From the NCBI RefSeq assembly GCF_051401765.1, contig NW_027480450.1, forward strand, positions 1,054,001-1,118,000: a DNA stretch of 64,000 nt, given 5' to 3'. This DNA is from Calliopsis andreniformis. Its lineage: Eukaryota > Arthropoda > Insecta > Hymenoptera > Andrenidae. Below the pieces are notes generated by a model that was not told where the DNA came from, searched no databases, and saw only the letters and a program-made list of their open reading frames with translations. This document shows, in pieces, positions 1 to 12,332 of the stretch. Each line of letters starts with the position of its first letter. The first letter of the stretch is position 1. A program made the position numbers and the translations under genes.

Positions 1-1094
1 ATCCACAATCCTCAATCCTCAATCCTCAATCCTCAATCCTCAATCCCCAATCCTCAATCCTTAATCCTCAATCCTCAGACCTCAATCCTCAACAGTCAGT
101 CCTCGTCCTCAATCCTCAACCCTCAATCCTCAATCCTCAATCTTCAATCATCAATCCTCAATCCTCAATCCTCCATCCTCAATCCTCGTCCTTCAATCCT
201 CAATACCCAAACCTCAATCTTCAATCCTCAATCCTCAATCCTCAATTCTCAATCCTCAATCCTCAATCCTCAGCCCTCAAACATCTATACTCAACCCTCA
301 GTCCTCGTCCTCAATCCACAACACTCAATCCTCAATCCTCAACCTTCAATCATCAATATTCAATCTTCAGTCCTCAATCCTCAATCCTCAATCCTTAATC
401 CTCAATCTTCAATCCTCAATCCCCAGTCCTCAATCTTCAATCCACAATCCTCAATCCCCAATTCTCAATCCTCAATCCTCAGTCCTCAGTCCACAAACCT
501 CGATCCTCAAACCTCAGCCCTCAATCCTCGTCCTTCAATCCTCAATACCCAAACCTCAATCTTCAATCCTCAATCCTCAATCCTCAATTCTCAATCCTCA
601 ATCCTCAGCCCTCAAACATCAATACTCAACCCTCAGTCCTCGTCCTCAATCCACAACACTCAATCCTCAATCCTCAACCTTCAATCATCAATATTCAACC
701 TTCAGTCCTCAATCCTCAATCCTCAATCCTTAATCCTCAACCTTCAGTCCTCAATCCCCAGTCCTCAATGTTCAATCCGCAATACCCAATCCTCAATCTT
801 CAATCCTCAATCCTCAATCCTCAATCCTCAACCTACAATCCTCTATACTCAATCTTCAATCCTCAATCCTCAATCCTGAATCCTCAATCCTCAATCCTCA
901 ATCATCAATCCTCAACCTTCAATACTCAATCCTCAATCCTCAGTCCTCAATCCTCAATCGTCAATCATCAATGCTCAATCTTCAATACTCAATCCTCAGT
1001 CCTCAATACTCAATCCTCAACCCTCAATCCTCAGTCCTCAAACCTCAATCCCGAATCCTCAATCCTGAATCCTCAATCTTCAGCCCTCAGTGCT

Positions 1095-1233
1095 CAACAA
1101 TCAATTGTCAATCCTCAATCCTCAACAGGGTATCCTCAATTCACAGTTTTCAATACTCAATCCCCATTCTTCATTCTTCAAATCTCAATCCACAAACATC
1201 AATTCTCATCACTCAACCCTCAACACTCAGTCC
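1095..1233 (+). repeat. Diverged island, GGGTATCC type (HOR-A)
   Basis: About 140 bp in which most monomers are non-consensus, yet spacing stays at 7 bp. It begins with ACAATCAATTGT, a 5-bp-arm inverted repeat at 1,097-1,108, passes through GGGTATCC where other islands have GAATATCC, and ends at CACTCAGTCC. It has a CCCCATTCTTCATTC segment not seen in most other islands. The same subtype recurs at 3,644-3,782 and, with GAGTATCC, near 38,010, 52,490 and 55,450. Confidence 0.85.
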
Positions 1234-1492
1234 TCAATCTTCAATCCTCAATCCTCGATCCTCAATCTTCAATCCTCAATTCTCAATCTTCAATCCTCAA
1301 TCCTTAATACTTAATCCTCAACACTCAATCCTCAATCCTCAATCCTCAATGTTCAAACCGCAAAACCCAATCCTCATTCTTCAATCCTCAATCATCAATC
1401 CTCAATCCTCAGTCCTCAATCCTCAATCCTCAGTCCTCAAACCTCAATCCTGAATCCTCAATCCTGAATCCTCAATCTTCAGACCTCAGTCC

Positions 1493-1634
1493 TGAACAAT
1501 CAGCTGTCTATCCTCAATCCTCAATAGAATATCGTCAATTCTCAGTTTTCAATGCCCAATACTCAATCTGCAATCTTCAAACCTCTATCCACAAACATCA
1601 ATTCTCATCACTCAACTCTCAACACTCAGTCCCC
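1493..1634 (+). repeat. Diverged island, GAATATCG type (HOR-A)
   Basis: The second island of HOR-A copy 1, from AACAATCAGCTGTC to CACTCAGTCCCC. It shares AATAGAATATC, CTGCAATCTTCAAA and ACAAACATCAATTCTCATC with the other islands but has GAATATCG and AATGCCCAATAC. The equivalent in copy 2 lies at 4,042-4,183. It sits about 260 bp after the first island, so each A unit carries a closely spaced pair. Confidence 0.83.
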
Positions 1635-2361
1635 AATCCTCAATCTTCAATCCTCACTCGTCAATCCTCAATCCTCAATCCTCAATCTTCAATCCTCAAT
1701 ACTCAATCTTCAATCCTCAATCCTCAATCCTCTATCCTCAATCCTCAGTCTTCAATCATCAATACTCAATCTTCAATCCTCAGTCCTCAATCCTCTATCC
1801 TCAATCCTCAATCCTCAATCGTCAATCTTCAAGCCTGAATACTCAATCTTCAGTCCTCAATCCTCAATCCTCAATCCTCAACCCTCATTCTTCGATCCTC
1901 AATACCCAATCGTCAATCTTCAGTCCTCAATACTCAATCCTCAATCCTTAATCCTCAATCCTCAGTCCTCAGTCCTCAAACCTCAATCCTCAACACTCAG
2001 ACCACATCCTCAATCCTCAACCCTCAATTCTCTATCCTCAAACCTCAGTCCTCAGTCCTCAAACCTCAATCCTCAATCCTCAATCCTCAATCCTCAATCC
2101 TCAGTCCTCAGTCCTCAATCCTCAATCCTCAGTCCTCAGTCCTCAAACCTCAATCCTCAACCCTCAGACCACATCCTCAATCCTCAATCCTCAATCCTCA
2201 ATCCTCAATCCTCAATATTCAATCCTCAATACTCAATCTTCAATCCTCAATCCTCAGTCCTAAAACCTCAATTCTGAATCCTCACTACCCAATCTTCAAC
2301 CCTCAATCCTCAGTCCTCAATACTCAACGATCAATCCTCAATTCTCAATACTCAATAGAAT

Positions 2362-2379
2362 ATCCTGAATTGTCAGGAT
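2362..2379. repeat. 18-bp inverted repeat, HOR-A copy 1
   Basis: The sequence reads ATCCTGA-ATTG-TCAGGAT: two perfect 7-bp arms around a 4-nt spacer. Because the + strand has almost no G, inverted repeats are rare in this array. It follows AATAGAAT and precedes TCAATACTC. Whether a protein binds it or it folds is unknown. Confidence 0.9.
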
Positions 2380-2549
2380 TCAATACTCAAACATCAATCC
2401 TCAACCCTCGGCCCTCATCCTCCATCCTCAACCCTCTATCCTCAATCCTCAACCTTCAATCCTCAATACTCAATCTTCAATCCTCAATCCTTAATACTTA
2501 ATCCTCAATCCTCAATCCTCAGTCATCAATACTCAGTCTTCAATACTGA

Positions 2550-5069
2550 ATCCACAATCCTCAATCCTCAATCCTCAATCCTCAATCCTCAATCCCCAAT
2601 CCTCAATCCTTAATCCTCAATCCTCAGACCTCAATCCTCAACAGTCAGTCCTCGTCCTCAATCCTCAACCCTCAATCCTCAATCCTCAATCTTCAATCAT
2701 CAATCCTCAATCCTCAATCCTCCATCCTCAATCCTCGTCCTTCAATCCTCAATACCCAAACCTCAATCTTCAATCCTCAATCCTCAATCCTCAATTCTCA
2801 ATCCTCAATCCTCAATCCTCAGCCCTCAAACATCTATACTCAACCCTCAGTCCTCGTCCTCAATCCACAACACTCAATCCTCAATCCTCAACCTTCAATC
2901 ATCAATATTCAATCTTCAGTCCTCAATCCTCAATCCTCAATCCTTAATCCTCAATCTTCAATCCTCAATCCCCAGTCCTCAATCTTCAATCCACAATCCT
3001 CAATCCCCAATTCTCAATCCTCAATCCTCAGTCCTCAGTCCACAAACCTCGATCCTCAAACCTCAGCCCTCAATCCTCGTCCTTCAATCCTCAATACCCA
3101 AACCTCAATCTTCAATCCTCAATCCTCAATCCTCAATTCTCAATCCTCAATCCTCAGCCCTCAAACATCAATACTCAACCCTCAGTCCTCGTCCTCAATC
3201 CACAACACTCAATCCTCAATCCTCAACCTTCAATCATCAACATTCAACCTTCAGTCCTCAATCCTCAATCCTCAATCCTTAATCCTCAACCTTCAGTCCT
3301 CAATCCCCAGTCCTCAATGTTCAATCCGCAATACCCAATCCTCAATCTTCAATCCTCAATCCTCAATCCTCAATCCTCAACCTACAATCCTCTATACTCA
3401 ATCTTCAATCCTCAATCCTCAATCCTGAATCCTCAATCCTCAATCCTCAATCATCAATCCTCAACCTTCAATACTCAATCCTCAATCCTCAGTCCTCAAT
3501 CCTCAATCGTCAATCATCAATGCTCAATCTTCAATACTCAATCCTCAGTCCTCAATACTCAATCCTCAACCCTCAATCCTCAGTCCTCAAACCTCAATCC
3601 CGAATCCTCAATCCTGAATCCTCAATCTTCAGCCCTCAGTGCTCAACAATCAATTGTCAATCCTCAATCCTCAACAGGGTATCCTCAATTCACAGTTTTC
3701 AATACTCAATCCCCATTCTTCATTCTTCAAATCTCAATCCACAAACATCAATTCTCATCACTCAACCCTCAACACTCAGTCCTCAATCTTCAATCCTCAA
3801 TCCTCGATCCTCAATCTTCAATCCTCAATTCTCAATCTTCAATCCTCAATCCTTAATACTTAATCCTCAACACTCAATCCTCAATCCTCAATCCTCAATG
3901 TTCAAACCGCAATACCCAATCCTCATTCTTCAATCCTCAATCATCAATCCTCAATCCTCAGTCCTCAATCCTCAATCCTCAGTCCTCAAACCTCAATCCT
4001 GAATCCTCAATCCTGAATCCTCAATCTTCAGACCTCAGTCCTGAACAATCAGCTGTCTATCCTCAATCCTCAATAGAATATCGTCAATTCTCAGTTTTCA
4101 ATGCCCAATACTCAATCTGCAATCTTCAAACCTCTATCCACAAACATCAATTCTCATCACTCAACTCTCAACACTCAGTCCCCAATCCTCAATCTTCAAT
4201 CCTCACTCGTCAATCCTCAATCCTCAATCCTCAATCTTCAATCCTCAATACTCAATCTTCAATCCTCAATCCTCAATCCTCTATCCTCAATCCTCAGTCT
4301 TCAATCCTCAATACTCAATCTTCAATCCTCAGTCCTCAATCCTCTGTCCTCAATCCTCAATCCTCAATCGTCAATCTTCAAGCCTGAATACTCAATCTTC
4401 AGTCCTCAATCCTCAATCCTCAATCCTCAACCCTCATTCTTCGATCCTCAATACCCAATCGTCAATCTTCAGTCCTCAATACTCAATCCTCAATCCTTAA
4501 TCCTCAATCCTCAGTCCTCAGTCCTCAAACCTCAATCCTCAACACTCAGACCACATCCTCAATCCTCACCCTCAATTCTCTATCCTCAAACCTCAGTCCT
4601 CAGTCCTCAAACCTCAATCCTCAATCCTCAATCCTCAATCCTCAATCCTCAGTCCTCAGTCCTCAAACCTCAATCCTCAACCCTCAGACCACATCCTCAA
4701 TCCTCAATCCTCAATCCTCAATCCTCAATCCTCAATATTCAATCCTCAATACTCAATCTTCAATCCTCAATCCTCAGTCCACAAACCTCAATTCTGAATC
4801 CTCACTACCCAATCTTCAACCCTCAATCCTCAGTCCTCAATACTCAACCATCAATCCTCAATTCTCAATACTCAATAGAATATCCTGAATTGTCAGGATT
4901 CAATACTCAAACATCAATCCTCAACCCTCGGCCCTCATCCTCCATCCTCAACCCTCTATCCTCAATCCTCAACCTTCAATCCTCAATACTCAATCTTCAA
5001 TCCTCAATCCTTAATACTTAATCCTCAATCCTCAATCCTCAGTCATCAATACTCAGTCTTCAATACTGA
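2550..5069 (+). repeat. HOR-A copy 2 (2,520 bp, two small deletions)
   Basis: This copy matches copy 1 with only about six substitutions that I noticed (for example near 3,241, 3,912, 4,307, 4,345, 4,781 and 4,849). It is 29 bp shorter. One base is missing near 4,568, turning a TCAACCC monomer into TCACCC. A block of 28 bp, exactly four monomers, is missing near 4,640 relative to copy 1 at about 2,105-2,132. The near identity points to recent duplication or homogenisation. Confidence 0.93.
4882..4899. repeat. 18-bp inverted repeat, HOR-A copy 2
   Basis: Identical to the element at 2,362-2,379, including the ATTG spacer, and 2,520 bp downstream of it. Both arms are intact. Confidence 0.9.
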
Positions 5070-5591
5070 ATCCACAATCCTCAATCCTCAATCCTCAATC
5101 CTCAATCCTCAATCCCCAATCCTCAATCCTTAATCCTCAATCCTCAGACCTCAATCCTCAACAGTCAGTCCTCGTCCTCAATCCTCAACCCTCAATCCTC
5201 AATCCTCAATCTTCAATCATCAATCCTCAATCCTCAATCCTCCATCCTCAATCCTCGTCCTTCAATCCTCAATACCCAAACCTCAATCTTCAATCCTCAA
5301 TCCTCAATCCTCAATTCTCAATCCTCAATCCTCAATCCTCAGCCCTCAAACATCTATACTCAACCCTCAGTCCTCGTCCTCAATCCACAACACTCAATCC
5401 TCAATCCTCAACCTTCAATCATCAATATTCAATCTTCAGTCCTCAATCCTCAATCCTCAATCCTTAATCCTCAATCTTCAATCCTCAATCCCCAGTCCTC
5501 AATCTTCAATCCACAATCCTCAATCCCCAATTCTGAATCCTCAATCCTCAGTCCTCAGTCCACAAACCTCGATCCTCAAACCTCAGCCCTC
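5070..5591 (+). repeat. HOR-A truncated copy 3
   Basis: This stretch follows the start of copies 1 and 2 almost base for base; the only difference I noticed is C to G near 5,535. The match stops abruptly near 5,592, where copy 2 continues with a TCGTCCT monomer at the equivalent position and this copy does not. It marks the right edge of the A domain. Confidence 0.88.
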
Positions 5592-8518
5592 ATCCTCAAT
5601 CCTCAATCCTCAATCCTCAATCCTCAATCGTCAATACTCAATCCTCAATCCTCAACCTACTATACTCAATACTCAATCTGCAATCCTCAATCCTCAATCC
5701 TCAATCCTCAATCATCAATCCTCAACCTTAAATACTCAATCCTCAATTCTCAGTCCTCAATCCTCAATCGTCGATCATCAATACTCAATCTTCAATACTC
5801 AATCCTCAATCCTCAGTCCTCAATCCTCAATCCTCAGTCCTGAATCTTCAATCCTCAGTCACAAATACTCAATCTTCAATCCTCAGTCCTCAAACCTCAA
5901 TGCTCAATCCCCAATCCACAAACTTCAATCCTCAATACTCAATCTTCAATCCTCAATCCTCAATCCTCAATCCTCAATCCTCAAACCTCAATCATCAATC
6001 CTCAATCTTCAATACTCTATCCTCAATCCTCAATTCTCAATCCTCAATACTCAACCATCAATCCTCAATTCCCAATCCTCAATCCTCAATCGTCAATCTT
6101 CAATCCTCAATACTCAATCTTCAATCCTCAATCCCCAATCCTCAATCCTTAATCCCCAATCCTCAATCCAAAATCTTCAATCCTCAATACTCAATCTTCA
6201 ATCCACAATCCTCAATCCTCAATCCTCAATTCTCAAACCTCAATCCTCAATGTTCAATCCTCAGTACCCAATCCTCAATCTTCAATCCTCAATCCTCAAT
6301 CCTCAACACTCAACCCTCAATCCCCAGTCCTCAAACCTCAATCCTGAATCCTCAATCCTGAATCCTCAATCTTAAGCCCTCAGTCCTCAACTATCTGTTG
6401 TCAATCCTCAATCCTCAATAGAATATCCTCAATTCACAGTTTTCAATACTCAATACTCAATCTGCAATCTTCAAATATCCATCCACAGACATCAATTCTC
6501 ATCACTCGACCCTCAACACTCAGTCCCCAATCCTCAACCTTCAATCCTCAATCCTCAATCCTCAATCCTCAATCCTCAACCTTCAATCCTCAATACTCAA
6601 CCATCAATCCTCAATTCTCAATACTCAATAGAATATCCTGAATTGTCAGGATTCAATACTCAAACATCAATCCTCAACCCTCGGCCCTCATCCTCCATCC
6701 TCAACCCTCTATCCTCAATCCTCAACCTTCAATCCTCAATACTCAATCTTCAATCCTGAATCCTTAATACTTAATCCTCAATCCTCAATCCTCAAGAGTC
6801 AGTCCTCGTCCTCAATCCTCTACCCTCAATCCTCAATCCTCAATCTTCAATCATCAATACTCAATCTTCAATCCTCATTCCTCAATACTCAATCCGCAAT
6901 TGTCAATCCTCAATCCCCAATCCTCAGTCTTCAATCCTCAATCCTCAATCCTCAATCCTCAACCTTCAATACTCAATACTCAATCTTCAATCCTCAATCC
7001 TCAATCCTCAATCCTCAATACTCATTCTTCAATCCTCAATATCCAAACCTAAATCTTCAATCCTCAAACCTCAATCCTCAATTCTCAAACCTCAATCCTC
7101 AATCCTCAGTCCTCAAACATCAATACTCAACCCTCAGTCATCGTCCTCAATCCACAACCCTCAATCCTCAATCTTCAACCTTCAATCATCAATATTCAAT
7201 CTTCCGTCCACAATCCTCAATCCTCAATACTTAATCCTCAATCTTCAATCCTCAATCCCCAGTCCTCAATGTTCAATCCGCAATACCCAATCCTCAATCT
7301 TCAATACTCAATCCTCAATCCTCAATCCGCAACCTACAATCCTCAATACTCAATCTTCAATACTGAATCCTCAATCCTCAATCCTCAATCCTCAATCCTC
7401 AATCCTTAATCCCCAATCCTCAATCCTTAATCCTCAAGCCTCAAACCTCAATCCTCGACCGTCAGTCCTCGTCCTCAATCCTCCACCCTCAATCCTCAAT
7501 CCTCAATCTTCAATCATCAATACACAATCTTCAATCCTCATTCCTCAATACTCAATCCTCAATCGTCAATCCTCAATCCCCAATCCTCAATTTTCAATCC
7601 TCAATCCTCAATCCTCAATCCTCAATACTCAATCTTCAATCCTCAGTCCTCAATCCTCAATCCTCAATCCTCGTCCTTCAATCCTCAATACCCAAACCTC
7701 AATCTTCAATCCTCAATCCTCAATCCTCAATTCTCAATCCTCAATCCTCAATCCTCAGCCCTCAAACATCAATACTTAACCCTCAGTCCTCGTCCTCAAT
7801 CCACACCACTCAATCCTCAATACTAAACCTTCAATCATCAATATTCAATCTTCAGTCCTCAATCCTCAATTCTCAATCCTTAATCCTCAATCTTCAATCC
7901 TCAATCCCCAGTCCTCAATCTTCAATCCTCAATCCTCAATCCTCAATCCTCAATTCTCAATCCTCAATCCTCAGTCCTCAGTCCTCAAACCTCAATCCTC
8001 AAACCTCAGCCCTCATCCTCAATCCTCGATCCTCTATCCTCAATCCTCAATCCTCAATCCTCAATCCTCAATCCTCAATCCTCAATGTTCAATCCTCAAT
8101 TCTCAATCCTCAATCCTCAATCTTCAATCCTCAACACTCAATATTCAATCCTCAATCCTCAGTCCTCAAACCTCAATTCTGTATCCTCAATACTGAATCC
8201 TCAATCTTCAGCCCTCAGTCCTCAACAATCAGTTGTCAATCCTCAATCCTCAATAGAATATTCTCAATTCACAGTTTTCAATACTCAATACTCAATCTGC
8301 AATCTTCAAATCTCTATCCACAAACATCAATTCTCATCATTCAGCCCTCAGCACACAGTCCTCAATGTTCAATCCTCAATCCTCAATTCTCAATCTTCAA
8401 TCCTCAATACTGAATCTTCAATCCTCAATCCTCAATCCTCAATTCTCAAACCTCAATCCTGAATCTTCAATCCTCTGTCCCAAATCCTGAACCTTCAATC
8501 CTCAGTCCTCAATCCTCA
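5592..8518 (+). repeat. Transition zone between HOR-A and HOR-B
   Basis: Heptamer array with no complete HOR copy, built of pieces recognisable elsewhere. About 6,595-6,775 resembles the end of HOR-A (including the inverted repeat at 6,635-6,652). About 7,253-7,345 resembles HOR-A near 3,300. About 7,360-7,840 matches HOR-B at an offset of 2,794 bp (10,154-10,634). An island with GAATATTC lies near 8,225-8,360. Nothing other than satellite monomers was seen. Confidence 0.8.
6635..6652. repeat. 18-bp inverted repeat in the transition zone
   Basis: ATCCTGA-ATTG-TCAGGAT with both arms perfect, in the same local context as in HOR-A (followed by a CTCGGCC-containing stretch). This supports shared descent of this segment with the end of HOR-A. 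Confidence 0.88.
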
Positions 8519-11500
8519 ATGCTCAATCCCCAATCCTCAATCTTCAATCCTCAATACTCAATCTTCAATCCTCAATCCTCAATCCTCAATCCTCAATCCT
8601 CAAACCTCAATCATCAATCCTCAATCTTCAATACTCTATCCTCAATCCTCAATTCTCAATCCTCAATACTCAACCATCAATCCTCAATTCCCAATCCTCA
8701 ATCCTCAATCGTCAATCTTCAATCCTCAATACTCAACCTTCAATCGTCAATCCCCAATCCTCAATCCTCGTCCTTCAATCCTCAATACCCAAACCTCAAC
8801 CTTCAATCCTCAATCCTCAATCCTCAATCCTCAATTCTCAAACCTCAATCCTCAATGTTCAATCCTCAATACCCAATCCTCAATCTTCAACCCTCAATCC
8901 TCAATCCTCAATCCTCAACACTCAATCCCCAGTCCTCAATCCTCTATCCTGAATCCTCAATCCTGAATCCTCAATCTTAAGCCCTCAGTCCTCAACAATA
9001 TGTTGTCAATCCTCAATCCTCAATAGAATATCCTCAATTCACAGTTTTCAATACTCAATCTGCAATCTTCAATCTTCAAATCTCTATCCACAAACATCAA
9101 TTCTCATCACTCAACCCTCAAATCTCAGACCCCAATCCTCAATCCTCAATGCTCAATCCTCAATCCTCAATCTTCAATCCTCAATCTTCAATCCTCAATA
9201 CTCATTCTTCAATCCTCAATCCTCAATCCTCAGTCCTCAATCCTCAATCATCAACCCTCAATCTTCAATCCTCAATCCTCAATCCGCAATCCTCAATCCT
9301 CAATCCTCAATCCTCAATCCTGAATCCTCAACCTTCAATCCTCAATACTCAATCTTCAATCCTCAATCCTCAATCCTCAATCCTCAATCCTCGTCCTTCA
9401 ATCCTCAATACCCAAACCTCAATCTTCAATCCTCAATCCTCAATCCTCAATTCTCAATCATCAATCCTCAATCCTCAGCCCTCAAACATCAATACTCAAC
9501 GCTCAGTCCTCGTCATCAATCCACAACACTCAATCCTCAATCCTCAACCTTCAATCATCAATATTCAATCTTCAGTCCTCAATCCTCAATCCTCAATCCT
9601 TAATCCTCAATCTTCAATCCTCAATCCCCAGTCCTCAATCTTCAACCCTCAATCCTCAATCCTCAATTCTCAATACTCAATCCTCAGTCCTCAGTCCTCA
9701 AACCTCAATCCTCAAACCTCAGCCCTCATCCTGAATCCTCAAACCTCAATCCTCACTCCTCAATCGTCAATACTCAATCCTCAATCCTCAACCTACAATA
9801 CTCAATACTCAATCTTCAATCCTCAATACTCAATCCGCAATCCTCTATCCTCAATCCTCAATCATCAATCCTCAACCTTAAATACACAATCCTCAATCCT
9901 CAGTCCTCAATCCTCAATCGTCAATCATCAATACTCAACCATCAATCCTCAATTCTCAATACTCAATAGAATATCCTGAATTCTCAGGATTCAATTCTCA
10001 AACATCAATCCTCAACCCTCGGCCCTCATCCTCCATCCTCAACCCTCTATCCTCAATCCTCAATCTTCAATCCTCAATACTCAATCTTCAATCCTCAATC
10101 CTTAATACTTAATCCTCAATCCTCAATCCTCAGTCATCAATACTCAATCTTCAATACTGAATCCTCAATCCTCAATCCTCAATCCTCAATCCTCAATCCT
10201 TAATCCCCAATCCTCAATCCTTAATCCTCAAGCCTCAAACCTCAATCCTCGACCGTCAGTCCTCGTCCTCAATCCTCAACCCTCAATCCTCAATCCTCAA
10301 TCTTCAATCATCAATACACAATCTTCAATCCTCATTCCTCAATACTCAATCCTCAATCGTCAATCCTCAATCCCCAATCCTCAATCTTCAATCCTCAATC
10401 CTCAATCCTCAATCCTCAATACTCAATCTTCAATCCTCAGTCCTCAATCCTCAATCCTCAATCCTCGTCCTTCAATCCTCAATACCCAAACCTCAATCTT
10501 CAATCCTCAATCCTCAATCCTCAATTCTCAATCCTCAATCCTCAATCCTCAGCCCTCAAACATCAATACTTAACCCTCAGTCCTCGTCCTCAATCCACAA
10601 CACTCAATCCTCAATACTAAACCTTCAATCATCAATACTCAATCTTCAATACTGAATGCTCAATCCTCAATCCGCAATCCTCAATCCGCAATCCTCAATC
10701 CTCAATCCTCAATCCCCAATCCTCAATACTTAATCCTCAATCCTCAAACCTCAATCCTCAACAGTCAGGCTTCGTCCTCAATCCTCTACCCTCAATCCTC
10801 AACCCTCAATCTTCAATCATCAATACTCAACCATCAATCCTCAATTCCCAATCCTCAATCCTCAATCGTCAATCTTCAATCCTCAATACTCAATCTTCAA
10901 TCCTCAATCCCCAATCCTCAATCCATAATCCCCAATCCCCAATCCAAAATCTTCAATCCTCAATACTCAATCTTCAATCCACAATCCTCAATCCTCAATC
11001 CTCAATTCTCAAACCTCAATCCTCAATGTTCAATCCTCAATACCCAATCCTCAATCTTCAACCCTCAATCCTCAGTCCTCAATCCTCAACACTCAATCCC
11101 CAGTCCTCAAACCTCAATCCTGAATCCTGAATCCTGAATCCTCAATCTTAAGCCCTCAGTCCTCAACAATCTGTTGTCAATCCTCAATCCTCAATAGAAT
11201 ATCCTCAATTCACAGTTTTCAATACTCAATCTGCAATCTTCAATCTTCAAATCTCTATCCGCAAACATCAATTCTCATCACTCAACCCTCAAATCTCAGA
11301 CCCCAATCCTCAATCCTCAATGCTCAATCCTAAATCCTCAATCTTCAATCCTCAATCTTCAATCCTCAATACTCAATCTTCAATCCTCAATCCTCAATCC
11401 TCAATCCTCAATCCTCAATCATCAACACTCAATCTTCAATATTGAATCCTCAATCCGCAATCCTCAATCCTCAATCCTCAATCCTCAATCCTCAATCCTC

Positions 11501-12332
11501 AACCTTCAATCCTCAATACTCAATCTTCAATCCTCAATCCTCAATCCTCAATCCTCAATCCTCAATCCTCGTCCTTCTATCCTCAATACCCAAACCTCAA
11601 TCTTCAATCCTCAATCCTCAATCCTCAATTCTCAATCCTCAATCCTCAATCCTCAGCCCTCAAACATCAATACTCAACGCTCAGTCCTCGTCCTCAATCC
11701 ACAACACTCAATCCTCAATCCTCAACCTTCAATCATCAATATTCAATCTTCAGTCCTCAATTCTCAATACTCAATCCTTAATCCTCAATCCTCAATCCTC
11801 AATCCCCAGTACTCAATCTTCAATCCTCAAACCTCAAACCTCAATCCTCAATTCTCAATCCTCAATCCTCAGTCCTCAGTCCTCAAACCTCAATCCTCAA
11901 ACCTCAGCCCTCATCCTGCATCCTCAAACCTCAATCCTCGGTCCTCAATCCTCAATCCTCAGTCCTCAAACCTCAATCCTAAATCCTCAAACCTGAATCC
12001 TCAATCTTCAGACCTCACTCCTCAACAATCAGTTGTCAATCCTCAATCCTCAATAGAATATCATCAGTTCACAGTTTTCAATACCCAATACTCAATCTGC
12101 AATCTTCAAATCTCTATCCACAAACATCAATTCTCATCACTCAACACTCAACACTCAGTCCCCAATCCTCAATCTTCAATCCTCAGTCGTCAATCCTCAA
12201 TCCTCAATCCTCAATCTTCAACCCTCAATACTCAATCTTCAATCCTCAATCCTCAATCCTCAATCCTCAATCCTCAATCCTCAATTGTCAGTCTTCAATC
12301 CCCAATCCTGAATCCTCAACCTTCAATCCTCA
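8519..12332 (+). repeat. HOR-B copy 1 (3,814 bp)
   Basis: The rare-monomer pattern starting at the ATGCTC variant at 8,519 returns at 12,333, and that at 9,149 returns at 12,963, giving a period of 3,814 bp. I count eight 6-bp monomers in this copy, and 3,814 = 538 x 7 + 8 x 6. It contains islands near 8,990-9,130, 11,160-11,300 and 12,025-12,165 and an inverted repeat at 9,973-9,990. Its right half (about 10,394-11,890) is the apparent relative of the first part of HOR-C. Confidence 0.9.
9973..9990. repeat. 18-bp inverted repeat, HOR-B copy 1
   Basis: ATCCTGA-ATTC-TCAGGAT. The arms are identical to those in HOR-A but the spacer is ATTC rather than ATTG, so the arms are kept while the spacer differs between HOR families. 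Confidence 0.9.

Larger units (their letters stand above)
1..2549 (+). repeat. HOR-A copy 1 (2,549 bp)
   Basis: First full copy of a higher-order repeat whose pattern of rare monomers returns 2,549 bp later; for example the variants at 768, 1,090 and 1,552 recur at 3,317, 3,639 and 4,101. It contains six 6-bp monomers (about 103, 305, 640, 2,004, 2,171 and 2,415), two diverged islands (1,095-1,233 and 1,493-1,634) and the inverted repeat at 2,362-2,379. A roughly 330-bp stretch near 188-520 is partly repeated near 530-740. The left end is the window edge, so the true unit start is arbitrary. Confidence 0.93.

Noticed and set aside
8230..8300. GAATATTC and GAATTC palindromes as regulatory operators
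   Set aside because: They are one-base variants of GAATATCC and TCAATTC monomers repeated in many islands; nothing nearby could be regulated.
5592..8518. Transition zone as a possible non-satellite insertion
   Set aside because: All of it reads as heptamer variants and several parts match HOR-A or HOR-B; it only lacks a complete HOR copy.
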